From Streptomyces sp. LUP47B (GTDB taxonomy: Bacteria; Actinomycetota; Actinomycetes; Streptomycetales; Streptomycetaceae): a DNA stretch of 64,000 bases. The stretch covers positions 79,922 through 143,921 of the forward strand of contig NZ_MJAH01000003.1 of the NCBI RefSeq assembly GCF_001746295.1, written 5' to 3'. Position 1 is the first letter of the stretch. Every line of letters begins with the position of its first letter. Below, piece by piece: positions 25,352-35,306 of the stretch. Made by a program: the position numbers and the translations under genes. Under the pieces are notes generated by a model, which made no database searches, had not been told where the DNA came from, and saw nothing but the letters and a program-made list of their open reading frames with translations.

Positions 25352-25368
25352 CTGCACATGACTTGCAG
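25352..25368. promoter_or_regulatory. Nur-box-like palindrome before the nickel/cobalt transporter
   Basis: The sequence CTGCAC-ATGAC-TTGCAG has the 6-5-6 layout of the Streptomyces Nur box, reported as tTGCaa-N5-ttGCAA, and keeps both TGCA cores. It lies 63 bases before the start codon of the NiCoT permease gene. Nur is the nickel-responsive Fur-family repressor, so nickel repression of the transporter is a direct prediction. Binding is inferred from the motif and the gene content. Confidence 0.55.
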
Positions 25369-25431
25369 GTACCGGAGGATGGCACAAGGCTGCTGAGTGC
25401 GGCCGTACCCGAAAGAAGGATCCTCCGCCCG

Positions 25432-26589
25432 ATGACGGCCGCCCCTGACTCCGCTCCGCCCCTCCTCCCCGCCGCCGGACCCGCGAGAGGCTCGGTATGG
25501 CACCGCGTCCGTGGCTCCATGACGCGACAGGAGTGGGTCAGGGCGGCGGGCATGGCGGCGTTCGTGGTGGCGCTGCACGTGATCGGCTGGTTCACCCTCG
25601 TCGCGATCGTCGCCCCGCACCACTACAGCGTCGGCGAGAAGTCCTTCGGTATCGGCATCGGCGTGACCGCCTACACGCTCGGGATGCGGCACGCCTTCGA
25701 CGCCGACCACATCGCGGCCATCGACAACACCACCCGCAAGCTGATGGGGGAGGGACAGCGGCCGCTGTCGGTCGGCTTCTGGTTCTCGCTCGGCCACTCC
25801 AGTGTCGTCTTCGTCCTGGCGCTGCTGTTCTCGCTCGGTGTGAAGACCCTCGCGGGACCCGTGCGCGACGACGGCTCCGGGCTCCACGACGTGACCGCGC
25901 TGATCGGTACGACCGTCTCGGGCGTGTTCCTCTATCTGATCGCGGCGGTCAACCTGGTCGTTCTCGTGGGCATCTGGAAGGTGTTCCGGCGGATGCGCTC
26001 GGGCCGCTACGACGAGGCCGCGCTGGAGGAGCAGCTGAACAACCGCGGCTTCATGAACCGCCTGCTCGGCCGTGTCATGAAGTCGATCACCAAGCCCTGG
26101 CAGATGTACCCCCTCGGCCTCCTGTTCGGCCTGGGCTTCGACACGGCGACGGAGATCGCCCTGCTGGTCCTGGCCGGGTCGGGCGCGGCCTCCGGACTGC
26201 CCTGGTACGCGATCCTCACCCTGCCGGTCCTCTTCGCCGCCGGCATGTCCCTCCTCGACACGATCGACGGCTCCTTCATGAACTTCGCCTACGGCTGGGC
26301 GTTCTCGAAGCCGGTCCGCAAGGTCTACTACAACCTCACGGTCACCGGCCTGTCCGTCGCGGTGGCCCTTCTCATCGGCACGGTCGAGCTCCTGGGCCTG
26401 CTCGCCGAGAAACTCGGCCTGCACGGCCTTTTCTGGGACTGGATCAGCGGCCTCGACCTCAACCTCCTCGGCTTCGTCATCGTGGGACTGTTCTTCGCCA
26501 CGTGGGTCGTCGCGCTGGTGGTGTGGAAGGTCGGCCGGATCGAGGAGAAGTGGACGGCGGGCTTGGCGGGGGAGCGGTCCGGAGGCTGA
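25432..26589 (+). CDS. NiCoT-family nickel/cobalt permease (HoxN/NixA-like)
   Basis: The protein has 385 residues with about eight transmembrane helices. The family signatures are present: RHAFDADHIAAIDNTTRKLM (HxxxxDH metal motif in helix 2), GFWFSLGHSSVVF, LGFDTATEI and GMSLLDTIDGSFM. It imports Ni2+ or Co2+ across the membrane, for enzymes such as urease, Ni-superoxide dismutase or cobalamin-dependent proteins. A long cytosolic loop follows helix 4 (VFRRMRSGRYDEAALEEQLNN). The ATG at 25432 is favoured because the Pro/Ala-rich leader matches codon use; an AAGGA lies 12 bases upstream. Confidence 0.92.
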   Translation: MTAAPDSAPPLLPAAGPARGSVWHRVRGSMTRQEWVRAAGMAAFVVALHVIGWFTLVAIVAPHHYSVGEKSFGIGIGVTAYTLGMRHAFDADHIAAIDNTTRKLMGEGQRPLSVGFWFSLGHSSVVFVLALLFSLGVKTLAGPVRDDGSGLHDVTALIGTTVSGVFLYLIAAVNLVVLVGIWKVFRRMRSGRYDEAALEEQLNNRGFMNRLLGRVMKSITKPWQMYPLGLLFGLGFDTATEIALLVLAGSGAASGLPWYAILTLPVLFAAGMSLLDTIDGSFMNFAYGWAFSKPVRKVYYNLTVTGLSVAVALLIGTVELLGLLAEKLGLHGLFWDWISGLDLNLLGFVIVGLFFATWVVALVVWKVGRIEEKWTAGLAGERSGG

Positions 26590-26604
26590 CCCCGCTGGAC
26601 ACGC

Positions 26605-27564
26605 TCAGGCCCGCACCTTGAAGTCCCTGCGCCATTTCGTGAACTCGCGCTCCGGATCCCCGGTGTACGACCAGGGAGTACGGGTGCCCCGGCGGTCCAG
26701 CATCTGCAGGAGGGGGACGGCGATCTCGTGGAGGCCCGCGTGGCAGGCCGCGTGGGCCAGATAGTTGAAGTCGCGCAGCTCACCCGGGGCGACCGGGTGG
26801 TCGGCGCGGCCCATGATCCAGCGCTGCCAGGTGCGCCGCACATCGCTGACGGCCCCGTCGTTCTTCCAGTGCTGCCCCAGCCCCACGGACGTCCGCCTGT
26901 CCTCGGCCGCGTCCTCCGCGGCCCGGTACTCCTCGACCCGCGCGTACTGCACCAGCACGGGCAGCGCGCATCCCGGTGGTGCCACCCCGGCCGCGTCGCG
27001 GGCGAAGTCGTACATCAGGCCGTGCGAGCCGTGCCAGCGGGACGAGTAGTAGTGCAGCACCTGGAGGTGGCCCTCGACGCTGTACGGATCACGCCCGTGC
27101 AGTTCGTCCCACCAGCGGCCCAGTTCCTGCCGCCGCACCCCGGCCGGGTACAGCCGCGCCACCGAGATCAGGGAGATCCACGGTGTCGGGTCGTCCAAGA
27201 AAGCCTCGGCGGCCTGCAGACAGGCCATCACCGCGGCGTCGATGCGACGCTGGTCGATCGGCACACCCCGGCCCGCGGCGATGGCCAGGTTGAACGCCCT
27301 GGCCGTCTCCGTGGCCGCCCTCAGCACCAGCGCGTCACCGTTGTGCGGCTCGGCCGCCAGCCATGACTCCACCGTCGAACTGCCCGCGCAGGCCTGGGCG
27401 AGCGTCCGCACCCGGTGCCCCCGTGAGAGCCAGTCGGGACCGGTGGCGCGCAACAGCTCCCGCAGGCCCTGCCAGCGGCCGATGACGATGTCCTGGCGGG
27501 CGGTGGTGAGCGGGACGTCCCCGCAGTCGGAGTCGAACTCGGGGGCGAAACGGTCTCTCGCCAT
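26605..27564 (-). CDS. Conserved hypothetical helical-repeat protein
   Basis: This is a 319-residue protein I do not recognise. It is helical throughout, with TPR-like pairs (ALVLRAATETARAFNLAIAAGRG, MACLQAAEAFLDDPTPWISLISVARL, YSVEGHLQVLHYYSSRWHGSHGLM, FNYLAHAACHAGLHEIAVPLLQML). No signal peptide or membrane segment is visible. It starts 11 bases after the stop of the upstream APC permease gene and so is almost certainly co-transcribed with it. No catalytic motif can be named. Confidence 0.65.
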   Translation of the reverse strand: MARDRFAPEFDSDCGDVPLTTARQDIVIGRWQGLRELLRATGPDWLSRGHRVRTLAQACAGSSTVESWLAAEPHNGDALVLRAATETARAFNLAIAAGRGVPIDQRRIDAAVMACLQAAEAFLDDPTPWISLISVARLYPAGVRRQELGRWWDELHGRDPYSVEGHLQVLHYYSSRWHGSHGLMYDFARDAAGVAPPGCALPVLVQYARVEEYRAAEDAAEDRRTSVGLGQHWKNDGAVSDVRRTWQRWIMGRADHPVAPGELRDFNYLAHAACHAGLHEIAVPLLQMLDRRGTRTPWSYTGDPEREFTKWRRDFKVRA

Positions 27565-27575
27565 CGCACAACCCC

Positions 27576-29048
27576 TCAGAAGTCGGTGGGGAGACCGTCG
27601 TGGACGAGCGAAGGCCCCGATGCCCCGCCGTCGGGAACGTAGTCCGCCTCGACAGTACGGCTCGCGTCAAGCCTCGCGGGCCGGTAGTAGTCGCTGCCCC
27701 GCCTCCAGTACCAGAGCATCGGGATCAGGCCCACGGCGAGCCCGCCGACGCCGATGGTGATCGCGGCCGTGCTCAGCTCGCCGAGCGACTCGACGAATAT
27801 CCAGAACATGAACAGGGCGCCCAGCAACGGCCACAGCCCGCCGAGCAGGAAGTCGGCCGGGGACTTCAGCAGCATCTTGCGGTACGCGACGACGACCGCG
27901 AGGCCGCTGAGGCCGTAGTAGACGGCGATCTGCAGCCCGATCGCCGAGATCGCGTCGGAGAGGATGTCGCCCACCGAGCCCAGGGCGTTGGAGGCGATGA
28001 ACATCATCAGCGCCACCGCGCCGACCACCACGATCGCCACCCACGGCGTGTTCCAGCGGCGGTGCACCCGGCCCAGCGCGGACGGCATCGTACGGTCCCG
28101 GCCCATCGCGAACAGCGAGCGCGTGACCTGGATCAGTGTGGTCTCCAGCGTGGCGATGGTCGACAGCATCACCGCGACGATCAGCAGCTTGCCGCCCCAG
28201 CCCGGCCAGATCTCGTCACCGAGCACGGCGAGCACGTTGGCGTCGTTGTCCTCGATCTGCTTCGAGGTGAGGATGACGTTCACCGCGATGGTGAACACCT
28301 CGAACAGCAGGAAGACGATGCCGACCCCGATGAGCCCGGCGAGTCCCGTCGTACGGCGGCTGTTGCGGGTCTCCTCGCTCAGGTTGCTGGTGACGTCCCA
28401 GCCCCAGTAGTAGAACGCGGCGATCAGCGCCCCCGAGGCGAAGCCCTGCACGCCGTCGAAGTGGCCGAAGCCGAGCCAGGACCAGTCGAAGGCGAGCGCG
28501 TTGCCCGTGTGGAAGAACGCGAGCACCGCGAACAGGGCGAGTATCGCGAGCTCCACACCGGACATGACGAGCTGGGCGCGCACGGTCAGCCGGGCACCGC
28601 CGAGCACCACGAGCAGCATCAGCACGAACCAGGCCGCGCCCACGACGGTGGACAGCGCGGTGTTGTCGGCGAGGTCCTGGTCGAAGAGGGACAGCGTCAT
28701 CGAACCGGCGGGCAGCGATCCGGCCACCATGAAGATGGTCGCCGAGATGACCAGCGCCCAGCCGCTGACGAAGCCCAGAAAGGGGTGGAGCGTGCGGCCC
28801 ACCCAGGAGTAACTGGCGCCCGCGTTGACGTCGATCCGGCCGAGGTAGCTGAACGCGAGCGCGATGCCCAGCATGGGGATCGCGCAGTACAGCAGAGCAG
28901 CCGGACTGGCCAGGCCCACCGAGCCGACCAGGACCGCGGTGGTCGCGGCGATCGAGTACGCCGGCGCACTGCCCGCGACGGCCATCACCACGGTGTCGAA
29001 GGTACCGAGGGCATTGGCCTGCAGCCCTCTGCCCCTGCTGTTGATCAT
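27576..29048 (-). CDS. APC-superfamily amino acid permease
   Basis: The protein has 490 residues with 12 predicted transmembrane helices. It starts GTFDTVVMAVAGSAPAYSIAATTAVLVGSVG (helix 1 with a Gly-Ser-Ala-Pro break). It continues with YLGRIDVNAGASYSWVGRTLHPFLGFVSGW, the conserved helix 2-3 region of APC transporters, and YYWGWDVTSNLSEETRN in helix 6. It imports amino acids or polyamines by proton symport; the exact substrate is unknown. The ATG at 29048 was chosen because the 19 residues before it in the longer frame are low-complexity. It forms an operon with the hypothetical protein just downstream. Confidence 0.88.
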   Translation of the reverse strand: MINSRGRGLQANALGTFDTVVMAVAGSAPAYSIAATTAVLVGSVGLASPAALLYCAIPMLGIALAFSYLGRIDVNAGASYSWVGRTLHPFLGFVSGWALVISATIFMVAGSLPAGSMTLSLFDQDLADNTALSTVVGAAWFVLMLLVVLGGARLTVRAQLVMSGVELAILALFAVLAFFHTGNALAFDWSWLGFGHFDGVQGFASGALIAAFYYWGWDVTSNLSEETRNSRRTTGLAGLIGVGIVFLLFEVFTIAVNVILTSKQIEDNDANVLAVLGDEIWPGWGGKLLIVAVMLSTIATLETTLIQVTRSLFAMGRDRTMPSALGRVHRRWNTPWVAIVVVGAVALMMFIASNALGSVGDILSDAISAIGLQIAVYYGLSGLAVVVAYRKMLLKSPADFLLGGLWPLLGALFMFWIFVESLGELSTAAITIGVGGLAVGLIPMLWYWRRGSDYYRPARLDASRTVEADYVPDGGASGPSLVHDGLPTDF

Positions 29049-29407
29049 GGTTGCGCTGCTTTCGGTAGGGCACGACGCACGGCGGCGGGGGACCGTACGG
29101 CGCAAAGGGGGTGGGGAGTGGCTCCGCCCCGGGCGCTGAGAGGGATGGCCTCGGGCAGGGGCGGTGGAGAGGGGAACGAAGGGGGTGGCGGAGGACGACC
29201 GTACGGCCGCTGCGTGGACGGCCGGTCACTCCGTGTATGCGAGTGATGATAGCCGCATTCCTTGATCCTTCAAGATTAACTGGGGGGTAACCTTCCGGCC
29301 GTGGAATGCCTTACTCCGGCGGCCTTTTGAGGTTGGAGAGCGCATACGGGGAAACGCGGATCAGGACATCGCACCGAACCGTACGCGACGCGCGAGGGAG
29401 GCAGCCC
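29049..29407. other. Divergent intergenic region between the permease and DUF5709 genes
   Basis: There is no gene here. It carries promoters for two divergent genes. CTTGA-TCCT-TCAAG (29261-29274) is a perfect short palindrome within an AT-rich patch (29247-29290), the likely regulatory core. The DUF5709 gene's GAGGGAGG ribosome-binding site is at 29395-29402. No hairpin terminator is apparent. Confidence 0.4.
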
Positions 29408-29893
29408 ATGGGCACCGAACCGACATCCGCCGAGCCGCTGGCCGACGACGCCTACCAGCCCACCGGAACCAACGAGGAGCAGGAGGACGCGGCGCCGCTC
29501 GACCTTCAGGACGCCGTCGACGAACGGACCTACGACGACACCCTCGACGAGGGCTACTCGCCACCGGAGAAGCCCCTCGGCGTCACCCGGCACGGCACCA
29601 CCGCGGCCGAACAGCACGACGGGGAGACCCTCGACGAGCGCCTCGCCCAGGAGGTCCCCGAGGCGACCGAGCCCCTCGGCGACGAGATCGGCGACCTCCC
29701 CGGCGGCGAGGGCGAACCGGTCGACCCGGAGGCCGGTTCCGACCGCGCCGGACGCCTCGTCGCCCCCGACGAGGGCGCCCACCCCACGACCACGAAGGAC
29801 GAGGTCGCCACGGACGTGGGCATCGACGCGGGCGCGGCGGGCGCGGAGGAGGCCGCCGTGCACATCGTCGAGGACCCCGCCGAGGAACCCTGA
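29408..29893 (+). CDS. DUF5709-like acidic protein
   Basis: The protein has 161 residues and is very acidic, with no signal or membrane segment. Its tract DLQDAVDERTYDDTLDEGYSPPEKPLGVTRHG is the conserved core that I associate with DUF5709 (given in parts: DERTYDDTLDEGYSPPEKP and GVTRHGTT). ETLDERLAQEVPE follows. The function is unknown; the family is widespread in Streptomyces and probably intrinsically disordered. GAGGGAGG lies 6 bases before the ATG. It converges on the transhydrogenase gene with a 7-base gap. Confidence 0.75.
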   Translation: MGTEPTSAEPLADDAYQPTGTNEEQEDAAPLDLQDAVDERTYDDTLDEGYSPPEKPLGVTRHGTTAAEQHDGETLDERLAQEVPEATEPLGDEIGDLPGGEGEPVDPEAGSDRAGRLVAPDEGAHPTTTKDEVATDVGIDAGAAGAEEAAVHIVEDPAEEP

Positions 29894-29900
29894 CGGAAGT

Positions 29901-31304
29901 TCAGTCCCCGATCCGGTCGATCTGGCGGAGTTTGTTCGTGGCGTCCAGGGCCGCGATCTTGTACGACTCGGCGAGCGTCGGATAGTTGAACACCGCGTCG
30001 ACCAGATAGTCGACCGTGCCGCCACAGCCCATCACGGTCTGCCCGATGTGGATCAGCTCGGTGGCCCCGGTGCCGAAGCAGTGCACGCCCAGCAGGGTCC
30101 GGTCCTCCGGGGAGACCAGCAGTTTCAGCATGCCGTGGGAGTCCCCGATGATCTGACCGCGGGCGAGCTCGCGGTACCGGGAGATACCGACCTCGAAGGG
30201 CACGCTGTCCTCGGTGAGTTGATCCTCGGTACGTCCGACGAAGCTGATCTCCGGGATCGTGTAGATGCCGATGGGCTGGAGATGGTGCATCTGTCCGACC
30301 GGCTCGCCGAAGGCGTGGTAGGCGGCCGACCTGCCCTGTTCCATGGAGGTCGCCGCCAGCGCCGGGAAGCCGATCACGTCTCCCACGGCGTAGATGTGCG
30401 GCACCTCGGTGCGGTAGTGCTCGTCGACCGTGATCCGGCCACGCCGGTCGGCGGCCAACCCCGCCTTGCCCAGGTCGAGTTCGTCGGTCAGGCCCTGTCG
30501 GCCGGCCGAGTACATCACGGCGTCGGCGGGTATCTTCTTGCCGCTCTCCAGGATGGTCAGCGTGCCGCGGGGGTGGCGCTCGACCGCGGCGACGGTCTCA
30601 CCGAAGCGGAACGTCACGGCCAGGTCGCGCAGGTGGTACTTCAGCGCCTCGATGACCTCGACGTCGCAGATGTCGAGCATTCCGGGCCGCTTCTCGACGA
30701 CCGTCACCTTGCTGCCGAGCGCGGCGAACATGGAGGCGTACTCCATCCCGATGACCCCGGCGCCGACGATGACCATGGACCGCGGGACGCGTTCGAGGGC
30801 GAGCACGTTGTCGGAGTCCATGATCGTGCGGCCGTCGAACTCGACGGTGTCCGGCCGCGCCGGGCGCGTGCCCGTGGCGATGACGATGTTCTCCGCGCTG
30901 AGCAGACGTTCGTGACCGGTGACCTCGCGCAGGGCGACGGTGTGCGGGTCGACGAAGCGGCCGGTGCCGGCGTAGAGAGCGACGTGGTTGCGGGAGAGCT
31001 GACTGCGGATCACGTCGACCTCGCGGCCGACCACGTGCTGGGTGCGCGCGGTCAGATCGGAGACGGTGATGTCCTCCTTGAGCCGGTAGCTCTGTCCGTA
31101 CAGGTCGCGCTGGGTGAGGCCGGTCAGGTACAGCACCGCCTCGCGCAGGGTCTTGGAGGGGATGGTGCCGGTGTGGATGGAGACCCCGCCGACCATGTCG
31201 GGGCGGTCGACGACGGCCACCCGGTGGCCCAGCTTGGCCGCGGCGATGGCGGCCTTCTGGCCACCCGGACCGGATCCGATGACGAGCATGTCGAAGTCGG
31301 GCAC
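29901..31304 (-). CDS. sthA: Soluble (Si-specific) NAD(P)+ transhydrogenase
   Basis: The protein has 467 residues, the family's usual size. The FAD-binding motif [17 protein letters not shown] is at the N-terminus and the second nucleotide-binding motif [18 protein letters not shown] near 180. The FAD motif [21 protein letters not shown] is near 310, and a C-terminal dimerisation domain follows. At the place where lipoamide dehydrogenases carry the redox disulfide, this protein reads [14 protein letters not shown] with no CxxxxC. This is the hallmark of SthA/UdhA. It moves hydride between NADPH and NAD+ in the cytosol. Confidence 0.9.
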   Translation of the reverse strand: MPDFDMLVIGSGPGGQKAAIAAAKLGHRVAVVDRPDMVGGVSIHTGTIPSKTLREAVLYLTGLTQRDLYGQSYRLKEDITVSDLTARTQHVVGREVDVIRSQLSRNHVALYAGTGRFVDPHTVALREVTGHERLLSAENIVIATGTRPARPDTVEFDGRTIMDSDNVLALERVPRSMVIVGAGVIGMEYASMFAALGSKVTVVEKRPGMLDICDVEVIEALKYHLRDLAVTFRFGETVAAVERHPRGTLTILESGKKIPADAVMYSAGRQGLTDELDLGKAGLAADRRGRITVDEHYRTEVPHIYAVGDVIGFPALAATSMEQGRSAAYHAFGEPVGQMHHLQPIGIYTIPEISFVGRTEDQLTEDSVPFEVGISRYRELARGQIIGDSHGMLKLLVSPEDRTLLGVHCFGTGATELIHIGQTVMGCGGTVDYLVDAVFNYPTLAESYKIAALDATNKLRQIDRIGD

Positions 31305-31440
31305 CTCGGGAGTCTGTCAGCCGCAGGGGCCCTTTCGAAAGGGTGAGCAGGAAACCGGTCACCCACTGAACCGGCGCAGCGGCTGTAGGAGTCGGCGCGC
31401 GGACCGCGACAGCGCAGCCGGACCGCGGGACAATACGGCC

Positions 31441-32571
31441 ATGGGCCACCGACTCGCCGACACGAGCACCCCGGCCCGGCTCGCCGCCCCCGACGAGGGC
31501 ATCGGCCGGGACGAACTGGCGCTCGCCACCCGCAACCACGGTCTGCCGCTCGAGGCGATGCGCCACGACCTCACCCCGCCCGGGCTGCACTACCTCCTCA
31601 CGCACTACGACATCCCGTACGTCCCCGAGGACACCCCCTGGCAGCTCGGGATCGGAGGCAGGGTCCGCCGCCCGCTCGCCCTCACCCCGGCCGAGCTGCG
31701 TTCCCTGCCGAGGGTTACCACCAGGGTGACGATGGAGTGCGCGGGCAACGGCCGGGCCGTGCTCACGCCCCGCCCGGTCAGCCAGCCCTGGCTGGTCGAG
31801 GCCGTCGGCACCGCCGAGTGGACCGGCGTACCGCTGCGGCTGCTGCTTGCCGAGGCCGGAGTGGAGGCCGACGCCGTCGACGTGGTGTGCACCGGCGCCG
31901 ACCACGGCGTGGAGCGCGGCGTCGAACAGGACTACCAGCGGGCCCTGCCCCTCGGCGTGGCCACCGGAACGGAGCCCGAAGTTCTGGTCGCCTACGAGAT
32001 GAACGGCACCCCGCTGCCCCCGCAGCACGGCCACCCGCTCCGGCTCGTGGTGCCCGGCTGGTACGGCATGGCCCATGTGAAGTGGCTGCGCGAGATCACC
32101 GTCACCGACACGGCGTTCACCGGTTTCCAGCAGACCGTCGCCTACCGGCTCCGGCAGCACCCCGGGGACGACGGCGAGCCCGTCACCCGGATCGCGCCGC
32201 GCGCCCTGCTCGTCCCGCCCGGATTCCCGGACTTCATGTCCCGGGCCCGCGTGGTCCGGCCCGGGACCGTGACGCTGGAGGGACGCGCCTGGTCGGGGCG
32301 GGCGCCGGTGACCCGGGCCGAGGTCAGCACCGACGCGGGACAGTCCTGGCACGAGGCGCAACTCGAACCGGACGCCGGTCACCGCTGGGCGTGGCGGCGC
32401 TGGCGCTTCAACTGGCGTGCGGAGCCCGGGGAGTACGTGCTCAGCGCACGGGCCACCGACGCCGAGGGGCACACCCAGCCGCTGGAACAGCCCTGGAACC
32501 GGGGCGGGTTCGCCAACAACCTCGTGCAGCGGGTCCAAGTGCTGTGCCTGGACGAGGAGTCCGGGGGCTGA
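31441..32571 (+). CDS. Sulfite oxidase-like molybdopterin oxidoreductase
   Basis: The protein has 376 residues. The oxidoreductase molybdopterin-binding domain contains VTMECAGNGR, whose Cys ligates molybdenum, then GTAEWTGVPL, GADHGVE, EVLVAYEMNGTPLPPQHGHPLRLVVPGWYGM (here by its parts) and VKWLREITV. A C-terminal Mo-co oxidoreductase dimerisation domain (about 265-376; ITRIAPRA, VTRAEVSTDAGQSWHEA, WRRWRFNW) completes the sulfite oxidase architecture. There is no Tat signal and no heme domain, so it is a cytosolic enzyme with an unknown electron acceptor. It is transcribed away from sthA. Confidence 0.9.
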   Translation: MGHRLADTSTPARLAAPDEGIGRDELALATRNHGLPLEAMRHDLTPPGLHYLLTHYDIPYVPEDTPWQLGIGGRVRRPLALTPAELRSLPRVTTRVTMECAGNGRAVLTPRPVSQPWLVEAVGTAEWTGVPLRLLLAEAGVEADAVDVVCTGADHGVERGVEQDYQRALPLGVATGTEPEVLVAYEMNGTPLPPQHGHPLRLVVPGWYGMAHVKWLREITVTDTAFTGFQQTVAYRLRQHPGDDGEPVTRIAPRALLVPPGFPDFMSRARVVRPGTVTLEGRAWSGRAPVTRAEVSTDAGQSWHEAQLEPDAGHRWAWRRWRFNWRAEPGEYVLSARATDAEGHTQPLEQPWNRGGFANNLVQRVQVLCLDEESGG

Positions 32572-32645
32572 CGTACAGCCGCGTCCGGATCCACGACGCC
32601 GCCGTCGCCGTGGATCCACGCGGCCCTCCGGGAACCGGGTTCGAG

Positions 32646-32852
32646 TCAGGGCAGCAGCTTGTCGAGCGCTGCCGGGCCCTCCGCCGCCAGCTTGCGCCGG
32701 GCCCATTCGAGACTGTGCGGGGTGATGTCCTTGCCCGAGGCAAGGACGAGGTCCTCCGGCGACACCTCGGTGCCGGTACGGGTGTGGAGCAGGTGGTCCG
32801 GGGTGGTGCGGTCCTCGGACGACCGGGACGCGTCGGGCTGTGACGTCGGCAT
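32646..32852 (-). CDS. Small conserved hypothetical protein
   Basis: This is a 68-residue protein with a polar N-terminus (TSQPDASRSSEDRT), a central TGTEVSPEDLVLASGKDITPHSLEWARRKL (parts SPEDLVLASGKDITP and LEWARRKLAAEG), and the ending ALDKLLP. It resembles small Streptomyces proteins seen beside stress genes, but I cannot name a family. The start is ATG at 32852, with AGGAGC 9 bases upstream. It is convergent with the molybdoenzyme gene. Confidence 0.6.
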   Translation of the reverse strand: MPTSQPDASRSSEDRTTPDHLLHTRTGTEVSPEDLVLASGKDITPHSLEWARRKLAAEGPAALDKLLP

Positions 32853-33068
32853 GATCTCTGCTCCTCGGATCCGGATCGCTGTGCGGTCCCGGTGGTGTCA
32901 ACGGGTCCGCTATCACCATTCAACGCCCGGGCCGACCTTGCATCCTGAAGCGTCCGGAGCGGGCCCCGTCCGCGGGCCGTCGGCCGGACGGACGCCGGGA
33001 TGCCCGGATGATCCCGCAGGCGTGTAATGGGAGTACTGATCGCTCGGGGCGGCAGGGAAGACGGCAAC

Positions 33069-35306
33069 ATGTCCACTACCCGTAACAGGCCCAAGGGCGC
33101 CCTGCGCAGGCTGGGGGAGTGGTGCGCCCGGCACTTCGTGATCGTCCTGGTGGCCTGGCTCGTGGCCCTGGTCGCCCTGCAGACCCTGAACCGGTCCTTC
33201 GGCGGGGACTACTCCGACAACTTCTCCCTGCCCGGCGTCCAGTCGCAGGAGGGCCTGGACGTCCTGAAGAAGCACGACCCGGCGGCCGGGGGTTACGGCA
33301 GCCAGATCGTGCTCCACGACGGTGACAAGGCGCTCACCTCGTTCGGCTCGCAGGTCTCCACGACCGTCACCGATCTCCAGAAGCTGCCGCACGTCCTGTC
33401 GGCGCAGAACCCGCTGTCCGCGCCCGCCTCGAAGGTCGGGCCGCTGTCGTCGGACGCGAAGACGGCCTACATCACCGTCCGCTTCGACGTTCAGCCCTCC
33501 ACCCTGGGCGACGGCTACCTGAACGGTGTCGACGACGCCGTACAGCCCCTGCGGGCGGCCGGCGTCGACGTCGAGTACGGCGGACCGCTCGGCGAACTCG
33601 CGCGGCCTGCCGGCAACGACCGGTTGAGCGAGTTGATCGGATTCGCCGTGGCGATCGTGGTCCTGCTCGTCGGCTTCGGCAGTGTGATCGCCGCCGGAAT
33701 CCCCCTGGTGACCGCCTTGATCAGTGTGATCGGGGGGCTCGCCTGCCTCGGTCTGCTGGCCTCGGCGTTCACCTTCGCGACCGTTTCGCCCACTCTGGCC
33801 ACGATGATCGGCCTGGGCGTCGGCATCGACTACGCGCTCTTCCAGCTCACCCGCCACCGGCAGAGCCTGATGAACGGCAAGGACCCCGTGCGCGCGGCCG
33901 GCGGGGCCACCGCGACCAGCGGGAGGGCCGTCCTGGTGTCCGGCTGCACGGTGATCATCGCCCTGGCGGGGCTGTCCGTGTCCGGGGTCTCGTTCATCGC
34001 GAAACTCGGACTCGCCGCCGCTGTCACGGTCGTCTCCGCCGTCCTGGGCGCCCTGACCCTGGTCCCGGCCCTGCTGGGACTGATCGGCACCCGGATCGAC
34101 CGCTACCGGGTGCGCCGCCCGGTCGCCGAGACGAACACCGCCGAGGGCGAGACGGCCCAGGGGACGTGGCACCGCTATGCCCAGCGGGTCGAGCGGCGGC
34201 CGTGGCGTTACCTGGCCGCGGGCGTGACAGCCGTCGTCGTCCTCGCCATCCCTGTCTTCTCCATCCAGCTCGGTCACATCGGCGACGGCGCCGACCCCAC
34301 GTCCTTCACCGACCGACGCGCCTACGACCTGATGACCGACGCCTTCGGCCCCGGCTCCAACGGCCCCCTCACCGTCGTCATCGACCAGACCTCCGTACCG
34401 TCGTCCCAGCGCTCGTCCCTGTCCTCCCAGGCGCAGAAGACCCTCGACGGTGTGTCCGGAGCCGCCACGGTCACCCAGCTGACCCCCACCACGGACGGCG
34501 ATGTCCTGCTCGCCACCGTCTACTCCAAGCAGTCCCCGCAGAGCGCCACCACCACCGACCTCACCAACCGCCTGGTCGACACCACCCTGCCCACCGCGGT
34601 CACCGGCACCGACGCCAAGGGATACGTCACCGGCACGACCGCGGCCCAGGTCGACTTCCGCGACATCGTCTCCAGCCGGCTGCCGCTGATCATCGCTGTG
34701 GTCGTCGCCCTCGCCTTCCTGATCATCCTCGCGGTCTTCCGCGGACTGCTCGTCGCCCTCAAGGCGGCCGTCCTCAACGTCCTGTCCATCGCCGCCTCCT
34801 ACGGCGTCGTCGTCGCCGTCTTCCAGTGGGGCTGGGGCGGTCCGGCGCTCGGCGTCTCCGGCAAGGTGCCCATCGAGAGCTATGTGCCGATGATGATGTT
34901 CGCGATCATCTTCGGACTGAGCATGGACTACGAGATCTTCCTGCTCTCCCGGATCCACGAGGCCTGGCTGCGCACCGGGGACGCCAAGGACTCCGTCGCG
35001 CACGCGCTGGAGATCACGGCCCGGGTCATCACCTGCGCGGCCCTGATCATGGTGAGCGTCTTCGCGGCCTTCATCGTCAGCGACAACATCGTGGTCAAGA
35101 TGCTCGGACTGGGCCTCGCGGTGAGCGTGCTGATCGACGCGACCGTCGTACGGCTGCTCATGGTCCCCGCGGTCATGACCCTGCTGGGGAAGCACGCCTG
35201 GTGGACACCGCACTGGCTCGACCGGATCCTCCCGCACATCGACGCCGAAGGGAGCGGGGCGGTCAGCGGGGCTCCGGCGTCCCCGGCGCGAGAACGAGCA
35301 TCGTGA
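33069..35306 (+). CDS. MMPL-family RND transporter
   Basis: The protein has 745 residues in the two-fold MMPL layout. TM1 (about 22-40) precedes a large periplasmic-type loop, and five helices follow (about 188-360). One of these carries [18 protein letters not shown], the Asp-Tyr proton relay. TM7 (about 398) comes before a second loop and five more helices, with [19 protein letters not shown] as the matching Asp-Tyr motif. Family members export lipids, siderophores or drugs using the proton gradient. No lipid-synthesis genes are adjacent, so the substrate is open. AGGGAAG precedes the ATG. The 3' end overlaps the convergent phosphatase gene by 44 bases. Confidence 0.9.
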   Translation: MSTTRNRPKGALRRLGEWCARHFVIVLVAWLVALVALQTLNRSFGGDYSDNFSLPGVQSQEGLDVLKKHDPAAGGYGSQIVLHDGDKALTSFGSQVSTTVTDLQKLPHVLSAQNPLSAPASKVGPLSSDAKTAYITVRFDVQPSTLGDGYLNGVDDAVQPLRAAGVDVEYGGPLGELARPAGNDRLSELIGFAVAIVVLLVGFGSVIAAGIPLVTALISVIGGLACLGLLASAFTFATVSPTLATMIGLGVGIDYALFQLTRHRQSLMNGKDPVRAAGGATATSGRAVLVSGCTVIIALAGLSVSGVSFIAKLGLAAAVTVVSAVLGALTLVPALLGLIGTRIDRYRVRRPVAETNTAEGETAQGTWHRYAQRVERRPWRYLAAGVTAVVVLAIPVFSIQLGHIGDGADPTSFTDRRAYDLMTDAFGPGSNGPLTVVIDQTSVPSSQRSSLSSQAQKTLDGVSGAATVTQLTPTTDGDVLLATVYSKQSPQSATTTDLTNRLVDTTLPTAVTGTDAKGYVTGTTAAQVDFRDIVSSRLPLIIAVVVALAFLIILAVFRGLLVALKAAVLNVLSIAASYGVVVAVFQWGWGGPALGVSGKVPIESYVPMMMFAIIFGLSMDYEIFLLSRIHEAWLRTGDAKDSVAHALEITARVITCAALIMVSVFAAFIVSDNIVVKMLGLGLAVSVLIDATVVRLLMVPAVMTLLGKHAWWTPHWLDRILPHIDAEGSGAVSGAPASPARERAS

